Source: Pirellulaceae bacterium
Lineage (GTDB): Bacteria; Planctomycetota; Planctomycetia; Pirellulales; Pirellulaceae
Direction: 5' to 3'
Assembly (NCBI GenBank): GCA_020846515.1
Contig: JADLDX010000384.1
Coordinates: 1 to 7,152, forward strand
Length of the DNA: 7,152 nt
The translations under genes and the position numbers were made by a program. Positions 1 to 6,563 of this stretch are shown here, in pieces. The notes under the pieces were generated by a model. That model ran no database searches. It saw only the letters and a list, made by a program, of their open reading frames with translations, and was not told the DNA's origin. Position 1 is the stretch's first letter. Each line of letters starts with the position of its first letter.

Positions 1-906
1 GTGCTTCTGCAAGAACGTAGTGTCCGCACTGCCCATTTCGACAATCACTTTGGACATACCGCTCAGCAGCGCCAAGTCGCCACCGATATGCGGCTGGATG
101 ATATCCGAAGCAATTTTTGATCCGAAGAACAGACTATAAACGGAGCTAGGGATACGGAACTTTTTCATACCCAGTTCGCGGACGGGATTGATGATGATCA
201 CCCGACCACCGCGTTTGCGCAGATGCATCAGCGAAGTTAACAGGCGCGGATGGTTGCTGGCCGGGTTGCCGCCAATGATCATGGCCAGATCTGCCGATTC
301 CAGGTCGTCCAGCGTTACCGTGGCCGTACCGGTACCCAAAGACGAATTCAAGCCGACACCGCTGGCTTGGTGGCAATAGTAGCTACAGTTGTTGACATTG
401 TTGGTACCGTATAGTCGAGCCAGCAACTGCAGCAGGAAGGCGGCTTCGTTGCTGCTTCGTCCACTGAAGTACCAAAAAGATTCGTCGGGTTGTATGGCCT
501 TTAGTTTACGGGTGATCCGCTCAAAGGCCTCGTTCCAAGTGATCGTTTTAAAATGCCTGGCTCCGCGTTCCCACAGGACTGGTTGGATCAGTCGACCGGC
601 ATACTCCAGCTGACGCGGTGACCAGCTCTGCAGGTCCGATAGCGAGTGTCGAGTCCAGAAGTCGGCTGTGATGGCTGCCTGCATATCGGAAGCCATGGCC
701 TGCATCGATTTTTTGCAGACTTCGGGGAAGGAGCCACGTTCGTTGACCATGCCGCCCTGCTGGCCACCCATGCCTAAAGCACACGTCTTGCAGGCGTTCT
801 TGGAACGTAACGCTTTGTAAAACTTCCAGAAGCCTCCGGCTTCACGGGCCTTCTTGAAGGAATAGAAGATCGCGGGCCAACCGCCACCAGCATCGACTTT
901 ACGCAT
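1..906 (-). CDS. FdhF/YdeP-family molybdopterin oxidoreductase alpha subunit (partial, C-terminus beyond left edge)
   Basis: The reverse strand is open from ATG at 906 to the window edge (302 residues; relatives are roughly 750 aa, so over half is missing). Seen: an N-terminal block, KNACKTCALGMGG (37-49) followed by GGMVNERGSFPEVCKKS (51-67) and QAMASDM, typical of the FdhF/YdeP clade related to formate dehydrogenase alpha subunits. NNC (172-174) and YYCHQASGVGL (176-186) align with the region of E. coli FdhF carrying its Mo-ligating selenocysteine and following His; here these are Cys178 and His179. A later GGNPASNHP (212-220) and GGRVIIINPVRE (233-244) fit the bis-MGD-binding fold. Cys39, Cys42 and Cys64 are in the Fe-S position, but the third ligand of the classic motif is Met46. 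A TAG stop lies in frame at 919-921; GTG at 913-915 is an alternative start. Family role: cytoplasmic two-electron redox enzyme; substrate unknown. It is divergent from purD. Confidence 0.92.
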   Translation of the reverse strand, partial: MRKVDAGGGWPAIFYSFKKAREAGGFWKFYKALRSKNACKTCALGMGGQQGGMVNERGSFPEVCKKSMQAMASDMQAAITADFWTRHSLSDLQSWSPRQLEYAGRLIQPVLWERGARHFKTITWNEAFERITRKLKAIQPDESFWYFSGRSSNEAAFLLQLLARLYGTNNVNNCSYYCHQASGVGLNSSLGTGTATVTLDDLESADLAMIIGGNPASNHPRLLTSLMHLRKRGGRVIIINPVRELGMKKFRIPSSVYSLFFGSKIASDIIQPHIGGDLALLSGMSKVIVEMGSADTTFLQKH

Positions 907-1179
907 GCGAAACACCGCCTATGGAAACTCAATCGTTAACTCTAAACCTAGGGGCAAAACCTACCTGAACATCCGTCGTTGCCACGTGTGGCTGGGCCTG
1001 CTTACCGCTGCCCCCGACGCTGCCTACAATCGCCCATCCAATCGCCCTGGACGATTATTGTCGCTGAAACACGCCCCCGGAGTCAACGCTGGGCCGTTTC
1101 GAGAATGAGCGATTACCCGTACAATCGCCAACTCGTTTTGTTTCGATCAGGCGTATGGGACCAGTGGACGACGGATCTG
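907..1179. other. Divergent intergenic region between the molybdoenzyme gene and purD
   Basis: This stretch separates two divergently transcribed genes and should hold both promoters. I see no convincing -35/-10 pair on either strand, no riboswitch-like structure and no tRNA. It contains three copies of the octamer CAATCGCC (1027-1034, 1039-1046, 1122-1129), two of them extended to TACAATCGCC. It also has one short inverted repeat, GCCAC-GT-GTGGC (981-992). The purD frame is open leftward to 979, but the encoded peptide is unlike PurD proteins, so I treat it as non-coding. Confidence 0.6.
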
Positions 1180-2475
1180 ATGAAGATATTGATTATTGGC
1201 AATGGTGGTCGCGAGCATGCGCTCGCCTGGAAGATCAAACAGAGTCCGCGCGTGAAGCGGATTTTTGTCGCACCCGGCAATGCTGGTACCGCTCGCGATG
1301 CAGAGAACGTGCCCATCCAGGCCGAAGATGTGCCGGCACTGGTCAAGTTCGCCAAAGATGAACGCATTGATTTAACCGTCGTGGGACCAGAAGCCCCCTT
1401 GGCGTTGGGGGTCGTCGATGCCTTTCAGGCTCAGAATCTGCGCATCTTTGGACCTACGCAGGCGGCCGCTCAGCTGGAAAGCAGTAAGGTTTTTTGTAAA
1501 AGTCTGCTGCGACAGGCCGATGTCCCCACGGCCGACTTTCAAGTTTTCCGCGATCCAGATGATGCCATGCGTTTTATCAAAGGTCGCTTTCCAGGCGAAC
1601 GAGATCGATGCCCTGTCGTGGTGAAGGCTGACGGCCTGGCTGCGGGTAAGGGCGTCGTCGTCTGCAAACGACGCGATGATGCCTTGGAAGCCATCGATCG
1701 TATCTCGCGTCGACGAGAATTTGGAAAAGCCGGCAACCAAATCATTATCGAAGAGCGGTTAGAAGGCCAAGAGGCCAGCGTCCTGGCCATCACCGACGGC
1801 CAGACCATTGTTCCATTGCCACCCGCCCAGGATCATAAGCCGGCGTTTGACGGAGACACTGGTCCAAACACGGGCGGCATGGGCGCGTATTGCCCAACCC
1901 CAGTCGTCGATGATGACATGATGGCTTGGATCGAAGAGCACGTATTGGTACCGACCGTACATGCCATGAAGCGCAATCGCAAACCATTCCGCGGTGTGCT
2001 TTACGCCGGTTTGATGCTGACACCGACCGGCCCCAAAGTACTCGAATACAACGTGCGTTTCGGAGACCCCGAGTGCCAGCCGCTACTGATGCGTTTAAAG
2101 TCGGACATCGTCGATATTCTAGAAGCCACAGTGGATATGCGATTGGGCGAGATCGATCCGCCCGTGTGGGATCCACGACCATCGATCTGTGTGGTCATGG
2201 CGAGCCAGGGCTACCCTGGAGAATATGAAAAGGGACGCCCCATCACCGGTATCGATGCAGCGGACGCCTTGGAGGATGTCAAAGTCTTTCATGCTGGCAC
2301 GCGAATGGAAGGCGACGCTATTGTCACCGACGGCGGCCGCGTGTTGGGTGTGACGGCTATGGGGAACACGATCTCGGCAGCCAAGTTGCAAGCCTATACC
2401 GCTGTGCAAAAGGTGCGTTGGTCTGGTGGTTGGTGCCGCAAGGACATTAGCGACAAAGCGTTACAGCTCAGCTAA
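1180..2475 (+). CDS. purD: Phosphoribosylamine--glycine ligase (GAR synthetase)
   Basis: It catalyses the second step of de novo purine synthesis: 5-phosphoribosylamine + glycine + ATP to glycinamide ribonucleotide, in the cytoplasm. The protein has 431 residues, normal for bacterial PurD. Seen: N-terminal KILIIGNGGREHALAWK (2-18), GPEAPLALG (69-77), the ATP-grasp lid and P-loop-like VVKADGLAAGKGVVV (147-161), DTGPNTGGMGAY (226-237), and the C-terminal ATP-grasp metal site EYNVRFGDPECQ (289-300), where Glu289 and Asn291 are the expected Mg2+ ligands. The rest (about 325-431) is the C-terminal domain. ATG 1180 is chosen because PurD proteins begin almost exactly at the KILIIGNGGREH strand; the open frame continues upstream to 979 without PurD similarity. 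The ribosome site is weak (GGA a few bases upstream). No other pur gene is visible, so purD is apparently not in a pur operon here. A palindromic repeat begins 17 bases after its stop. Confidence 0.97.
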   Translation: MKILIIGNGGREHALAWKIKQSPRVKRIFVAPGNAGTARDAENVPIQAEDVPALVKFAKDERIDLTVVGPEAPLALGVVDAFQAQNLRIFGPTQAAAQLESSKVFCKSLLRQADVPTADFQVFRDPDDAMRFIKGRFPGERDRCPVVVKADGLAAGKGVVVCKRRDDALEAIDRISRRREFGKAGNQIIIEERLEGQEASVLAITDGQTIVPLPPAQDHKPAFDGDTGPNTGGMGAYCPTPVVDDDMMAWIEEHVLVPTVHAMKRNRKPFRGVLYAGLMLTPTGPKVLEYNVRFGDPECQPLLMRLKSDIVDILEATVDMRLGEIDPPVWDPRPSICVVMASQGYPGEYEKGRPITGIDAADALEDVKVFHAGTRMEGDAIVTDGGRVLGVTAMGNTISAAKLQAYTAVQKVRWSGGWCRKDISDKALQLS

Positions 2476-2492
2476 GCGCTTCGAGAGAATTT

Positions 2493-2519
2493 GACGAGTC
2501 GCGGAGCGATTCGTCTACA
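2493..2519 (+). repeat. Palindromic hairpin repeat, copy A
   Basis: The core is a 10-base stem with arms GACGAGTCGC (2493-2502) and GCGATTCGTC (2506-2515) around a GGA loop, followed by TACA. One pair is G·T, so plus-strand RNA pairs fully through a G·U wobble. It lies 17 bases after the purD stop. It has a direct near-copy at 2541 and an exact inverted copy at 3315-3341. It could fold at the 3' end of purD mRNA, but no U-tract follows immediately, so it is not a standard intrinsic terminator. Confidence 0.9.
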
Positions 2520-2540
2520 TAGCGTTTTGGATGAGGAAAT

Positions 2541-2567
2541 GACGAGTCGTGGAGCGATTCGTCTACA
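2541..2567 (+). repeat. Palindromic hairpin repeat, copy B
   Basis: This is a direct repeat of copy A, 48 bases downstream; it differs by one base (C to T at 2550, the last base of the left arm). The change turns a C-G pair into U·G in plus-strand RNA, so the hairpin (2541-2563) is still fully paired. It ends two bases before the preferred ATG of the methyltransferase gene and holds the only GGAG (2551-2554) near that start, inside the loop and right arm. It may therefore affect translation initiation. Confidence 0.9.
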
Positions 2568-2569
2568 TT

Positions 2570-3319
2570 ATGACCACGACACCCATCTCCCAATCCAGTC
2601 GCATGGCCAGCGCGGCGGCGGCTCTGATCCAGCGAGCTGATCTAGCGCGCTTAGACGAAGAGGATTTGCGCGCGGCCATTGAAGTGATCTTGCCACTGCA
2701 AGTGCAATCGATTCGGTTAGCCGAACAAACGATTCGCTGGTACAAGGCCGCTGATCCCGATTCGTTGCTTGAGGAAGCCGTCACTAGCGTTGAGCAGTCG
2801 GCTGCTGATATCGATCCATTTTGGGCGGCTGACTGGCGCGCGGCCTTCGGTTTAGATCAGTTTATGGCCACGCTGGATATGCAAGATGTCCGCGTGTTGG
2901 AGTTGGGCGCTGGTTCGGGCCGCGCCGGCATTGCGGCCGCGCTACGCGGCGCGCAGGTGACGATCACCGACACCGTCGACCTGGCCATGTTGGTCGCTCG
3001 ATTGAACAGCCTGATCGTGCGCCAACGCGTATCGATCGAGCGGCTGCGCTGGGCGGAGCAAAGGTTGCCTCACCCAGCCTACCCGATCATTCTCAGTTCC
3101 GATCTGGTCTACGATCCCAATCACTTTCCGCAACTGGAACAATGCGCCCGCATGCACCTGGCAGCAGGTGGCCAGTGGTTGCTCAGCGAACCTCAACGTC
3201 ACACTGGGGATCGCTTTGCACAGTGGATTGTGGAAGCCGGCTGGAACCTCAAAATACACTTGTTGGACATGCGGGATAGCCGCATCGCCATGCGTGTCTT
3301 TCAATGTAGCTTGCTGTAG
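2570..3319 (+). CDS. Class I SAM-dependent methyltransferase, METTL / ETFB-lysine methyltransferase-like
   Basis: The protein has 249 residues. Seen: an Ala-rich helical N-terminus (about 1-75), then DPFWAADW (82-89), resembling the PFW...W motif before the SAM fold in ETFB-lysine methyltransferases and related METTL proteins. Motif I is VLELGAGSGRAGIAAALRGA (109-128), and an acidic residue ends strand 2 (TITD, 131-134). SSDLVYDPNHFPQL (176-189) corresponds to the motif IV/post-motif D-x-x-Y-D loop of that group. A final strand, RIAMRVFQC, follows. By family the substrate could be a protein lysine or a small molecule; the sequence does not decide. ATG 2570 is preferred; in-frame GTG 2549 adds seven residues encoded by repeat copy B. 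A Shine-Dalgarno site is poor for both starts. Hairpin repeats flank both ends, and the stop codon lies inside copy C. It is co-oriented with purD, with no clear functional link. Confidence 0.85.
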   Translation: MTTTPISQSSRMASAAAALIQRADLARLDEEDLRAAIEVILPLQVQSIRLAEQTIRWYKAADPDSLLEEAVTSVEQSAADIDPFWAADWRAAFGLDQFMATLDMQDVRVLELGAGSGRAGIAAALRGAQVTITDTVDLAMLVARLNSLIVRQRVSIERLRWAEQRLPHPAYPIILSSDLVYDPNHFPQLEQCARMHLAAGGQWLLSEPQRHTGDRFAQWIVEAGWNLKIHLLDMRDSRIAMRVFQCSLL

Positions 3320-3341
3320 ACGAATCGCTCCGCGACTCGTC
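3315..3341 (-). repeat. Palindromic hairpin repeat, copy C (inverted)
   Basis: This is the exact reverse complement of copy A over 27 bases. It begins inside the last sense codon (CTG, 3314-3316) of the methyltransferase gene and supplies its TAG stop (3317-3319). The hairpin core spans 3319-3341. On the plus strand one stem position is an A·C mismatch; the fully paired G·U form occurs in RNA of the opposite strand, that is, in read-through from the convergent pump operon. Confidence 0.9.
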
Positions 3342-3472
3342 CCATCCTCTTCCTTCCAATACTCGGCAACGTATCTCTCGGCATTAACCGTCCACTGAGC
3401 ACCAGAGAATTTTTCTGTCCCCTTTTTTCTGTCTCTCCTCTTCAATTCTTCAAAGGTTCAAATTGGAGCTTT
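3320..3472. other. Convergent intergenic region
   Basis: It lies between the convergent ends of the methyltransferase gene and the RND pump gene. It holds most of repeat copy C at the left, a unique middle, and a T-rich tandem repeat at 3410-3437. It should contain transcription stops for both genes. I see no classic GC-stem plus U-tract terminator on either strand; the T-run copies are preceded by only weak stems. Confidence 0.6.
3410..3437. repeat. Two-unit 14-base tandem repeat, T/C-rich (AGGGGACAGAAAAA on the reverse strand)
   Basis: Two adjacent 14-base units (3410-3423 and 3424-3437) share their first ten bases, TTTTTCTGTC, and match at 11 of 14 positions. On the minus strand this reads as purine-rich GACAGAAAAA blocks about 40-60 bases downstream of the pump gene stop. 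It may be part of a dispersed intergenic element or contribute to transcript ending; its function is unknown. Confidence 0.6.
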
Positions 3473-6400
3473 TTACTCCACGCTTTCCTTTGGTTCAAAC
3501 CAGCGATAGATCGTCGGCAAGACCAACAAGGTCAATGCCGTCGATGTAATCAAGCCGCCGATGACCACCGTTGCCAAAGGGCGTTGCACTTCGGCGCCGG
3601 CGCTGCCGGACAAGGCCATCGGAATAAAGCCCAGGGCTCCGCAGGACGCAGTCATCAAGACGGGCCGCAATCGATCCATGGCCCCGGTGATTACCGAATC
3701 CATCTGGTCATGCCCATGCGCTCGCAAATGTCGAATATGTTCAATCAACACGACCCCATTCATGACCGCAATACCAAACAAAGCGATAAAGCCTACGCCG
3801 GCAGAAATGGAAAAGGGCATGTCTCGAACCCAGAGCGCCAAAATGCCACCAGTCGCGGCAATCGGGACGTTCAAGTAAATCAACATGGCCATCTTCATCG
3901 AGTTAAAGGTCATGTAGAGCAGGGCAAAGATCAAGAACAATGCCACGGGCACAGCGATCGCCAGGCGTTGGCTGGCCTCTTGCAGATTCTTGAATTGACC
4001 TCCCCACTCCAGCGAATAACCCGCGGGCAGTTGGACCTTTTCTCTGACGGTCCGCTGCGCCTGGTTTACGAAGCCGGCCAGGTCGCGCCCACGCACGTTG
4101 CATTGGATCAGCAGCCGTCGACGAATCGCATGGCGACTTATTTCCGCCGGGCCATCTTCGGTGACAATGTCCGCTAATTGTGAGATTGGAATCTGCCGAC
4201 CTTGCGGATCATCGATTTTCAATTGCAGCAGATCGTCGACTGAGTGTCGCCACTCAGGCCGCAAGCGCACCTGCAATGGAAAGCGACGTTGCCCTTCAAA
4301 GACCTGACCGACGGTGACACCACCCACGGAACTGACAGCGTTTAAGACTTCGCGTGCGTTGATTCCATAACGTGCCAAGTCGGCTCGACGCACGATGACT
4401 CGAAAGTAAGGCAAGCCAGCGATCTGTTGAGCTTGCACGTCGGCTGCCCCGGGCACAGTGCTCAAGGCCCGTACGATTTCGTCTCCCGATTCTTTGAGTG
4501 CCGTTAGATCGTCCCCGTAAAGACTTAGGCCCACATCCGAACGCACACCGGCCACCAACTCCTGCACGCGCAGTTCAATGGGCTGTGTAAAACTGTACGC
4601 ATTGCCGGGTACTTCCGCGTCCAGCGCTGCTTGCATGGTTTCCACCAACTTCAGCTTATTGGAATCTTTTGGCCATTGATCAGGCGGTTTCAATCGCACG
4701 AGAATATCGGTTTGGTGCACGCCCATCGGATCGTTGGCAATTTCTGGGCGCCCCGTTTTGGAGATGACTGTCTCAACCTCCGGAAACTTCAGTAAAGTGC
4801 GTTCCATGGCCCGCGTCATCTCCAGCGAGGATACCAACGACACGCTCGGTAGACGTGTGGCTTGGATGGCAATATCGCCTTCATCCAGTTTCGGGACGAA
4901 CTCCACACCAAAACCAGCCGCCATGGCTACGCTGATGCCAAACATGGCTATCGAGCCAAGGAACATGGGCCAAGGATGGGCCATCGCGTAACGCAGCATC
5001 GGCGTATAGGCTTGCTTGATCCAGCGCACCAAAAACGTTTCGTGCTCACGCATCCGTCGCGCCAAGAACAACGACGCCATGACTGGCATCACCGTGACCG
5101 ACAATATTAATGCGGAGGTTAAGGCGGACATGAATGTAAACGCCATCGGCCGAAACATCTTGCCTTCCATGCCTTGCAGACTGAGGATGGGCAAGAAGAC
5201 GATGATGACGATCAAGCCTGCGAAGAGAATGGGCGTACCCACTTCCAAAGCTGACTCGCGAAATACGTGCAGAGGCACGCGTTTGCCATTGTTTTCTTTT
5301 TGAAATCGCGTCGCTTGTCGAGCAGCATTTTCAATCATGACCACGGCACCGTCGACAATAACCCCGAAGTCGACTGCACCCAGGCTCATCAGATTGGCCG
5401 ATACACCTGCGTATCGCATGGCAATCAGCGCGCTCATGGCTGACAGGGGAATCGCTGCTGCTACGATCAGACCGGCTCGCACGTCACCCAAGAGCAAGAA
5501 CAGCATGATGATGACCAAGATAACACCCAAGCCGATATTCTCGGCGACGGTATGAATTGTCTTGTCCACCAGTTCTGTGCGATCGTAGAACGTATCGATC
5601 GTCACGCCAACGGGCAACGTCTTTTTGATTTCGGCAATTTTATGTTTGACGTCTTCAACTACTTGTCGTGAGTTGCCACCCATGAGCATCATGACCATAC
5701 CAGTGACCGCTTCGCGATTACCGTCGCGTGTCACGGCGCCTTGCCGGAGCATCGGAGCAAAACGCACCTGTCCAATATCCGAGACGCGAATCGGCGTACC
5801 ATCGCGACTGTCCAGCACGATACTCCCGACGTCCTCTAGAGTGCTGACCAACGCTTCTCCGCGAATCAAGCGTTGTTCATAACCGTGTTCAATCGAACCA
5901 CCACCGGCGTTAGCGTTGTTCTCTTGCAGTGCCTCAAACAGTCGCGTCAGGCTGATCGAATAATTGCGAAGCTTGTCTGGATCCACCTGGATCTCGTAGG
6001 TTTTCAATTCGCCACCAAACGTATTGACCTCAATCACGCCTGGTACGCTTCGAAGTTGGAAAGCGATTTGCCAATCGAGTATCGTGCGCAGTTCCATCAG
6101 GTTATGCGAGTTGTCTGCGCTGCGCACCTCGAACTGATAGATTTCGCTCATACCCGTCGCAATGGGACCCATCTGCGGGTCGCCCATGCCCGCTGGAATT
6201 TCTTCACGCGCCTTCTGCAGCCGCTCACTAATGAGATTGCGAGCCCAGTAGATATCAGTGCCCTCTTCGAAAGCCACGGTCACAGCCGATAAACCGAAAC
6301 GGCTGATCGACCGTATTTCTTCGACTTGCGGCAATCCGCTCATCGCGTTTTCAACGGGAAACGTGATGAACTGTTCCACTTCGACTGGGCCAAGTGCCGG

Positions 6401-6559
6401 CGCGTTGGTCAGCACTTGAACTTGTACGTTCGTCAAATCGGGGACCGCGTCCAGCGGAATGGTCGAGGCTGCAAACGTGCCTAGCCCCAGTATGACTGCC
6501 GCGAGCAGCATGACAATGAATCGATTGTCCAGCGACCAATTGATGAGGTGGCGTACCAT
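3473..6559 (-). CDS. czcA: CzcA-type heavy-metal efflux RND pump (inner-membrane transporter)
   Basis: It is a proton-driven inner-membrane pump that exports metal cations with a periplasmic adaptor and an outer-membrane channel. The protein is 1028 aa, near the usual length for heavy-metal RND proteins (about 1030-1065). Seen: TM1 (about 13-32), a large periplasmic loop, TMs 2-6 (about 342-498), TM7 (531-550), a second periplasmic loop, and TMs 8-12 (about 866-1016). Diagnostic blocks are IPLDAVPDLTNVQVQV (34-49), FYDRTELVD (324-332), and the TM4 proton-relay motif DFGVIVDGAVVMIEN (397-411) with Asp397, Asp403 and Glu410. The DFG...DGA form is typical of divalent-cation (Zn/Co/Cd/Ni) pumps rather than CusA-like Cu/Ag pumps, so czcA is used in the family sense. 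ATG 6559 is chosen because it starts at the conserved N-terminus and has GGTGGAG upstream; the frame is open to 6616, but that would overlap the adaptor gene. It lies 4 bases after the adaptor gene. Confidence 0.95.
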   Translation of the reverse strand: MVRHLINWSLDNRFIVMLLAAVILGLGTFAASTIPLDAVPDLTNVQVQVLTNAPALGPVEVEQFITFPVENAMSGLPQVEEIRSISRFGLSAVTVAFEEGTDIYWARNLISERLQKAREEIPAGMGDPQMGPIATGMSEIYQFEVRSADNSHNLMELRTILDWQIAFQLRSVPGVIEVNTFGGELKTYEIQVDPDKLRNYSISLTRLFEALQENNANAGGGSIEHGYEQRLIRGEALVSTLEDVGSIVLDSRDGTPIRVSDIGQVRFAPMLRQGAVTRDGNREAVTGMVMMLMGGNSRQVVEDVKHKIAEIKKTLPVGVTIDTFYDRTELVDKTIHTVAENIGLGVILVIIMLFLLLGDVRAGLIVAAAIPLSAMSALIAMRYAGVSANLMSLGAVDFGVIVDGAVVMIENAARQATRFQKENNGKRVPLHVFRESALEVGTPILFAGLIVIIVFLPILSLQGMEGKMFRPMAFTFMSALTSALILSVTVMPVMASLFLARRMREHETFLVRWIKQAYTPMLRYAMAHPWPMFLGSIAMFGISVAMAAGFGVEFVPKLDEGDIAIQATRLPSVSLVSSLEMTRAMERTLLKFPEVETVISKTGRPEIANDPMGVHQTDILVRLKPPDQWPKDSNKLKLVETMQAALDAEVPGNAYSFTQPIELRVQELVAGVRSDVGLSLYGDDLTALKESGDEIVRALSTVPGAADVQAQQIAGLPYFRVIVRRADLARYGINAREVLNAVSSVGGVTVGQVFEGQRRFPLQVRLRPEWRHSVDDLLQLKIDDPQGRQIPISQLADIVTEDGPAEISRHAIRRRLLIQCNVRGRDLAGFVNQAQRTVREKVQLPAGYSLEWGGQFKNLQEASQRLAIAVPVALFLIFALLYMTFNSMKMAMLIYLNVPIAATGGILALWVRDMPFSISAGVGFIALFGIAVMNGVVLIEHIRHLRAHGHDQMDSVITGAMDRLRPVLMTASCGALGFIPMALSGSAGAEVQRPLATVVIGGLITSTALTLLVLPTIYRWFEPKESVE

Positions 6560-6563
6560 TGAT

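Noticed and set aside
981..992. Inverted repeat GCCAC-GT-GTGGC as an operator.
   Set aside because: Only 5-base arms and a single copy; not distinguishable from chance without conservation data.
979..1179. Upstream extension of the purD reading frame (67 extra codons, including ATG 1105).
   Set aside because: The extra peptide resembles no part of PurD, and the conserved KILIIGNGGREH strand begins at ATG 1180. Open frame here is more likely chance.
2493..2530. Repeat copy A as an intrinsic terminator for purD.
   Set aside because: The stem is good, but no U-tract follows directly (TACATAGCG comes next), and the same element also occurs before a start codon.
2539..2640. A 33-codon frame starting at ATG 2539 through repeat copy B, a possible leader peptide.
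   Set aside because: It overlaps the methyltransferase start in another frame, has no supporting ribosome site and its first residues are just the translated repeat.
2942..3445. A 167-codon open frame on the minus strand across the methyltransferase gene and its downstream gap.
   Set aside because: It is antisense to a gene with clear motifs, has no recognisable domain and starts in the T/C-rich repeat. It is a shadow frame.
4120..4138. Sequence inside the pump gene resembling the hairpin repeat (GACGAATCGC then GCGACT at the same spacing).
   Set aside because: It matches only 16 of 19 bases, lacks the end of the right arm, and encodes part of the pump in the correct frame. Chance similarity is most likely.
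3584..4177. A 197-codon plus-strand open frame antisense to the pump gene.
   Set aside because: Its composition (many Gln, His, Arg and Asn) and lack of domains fit the antisense of a membrane-protein gene.
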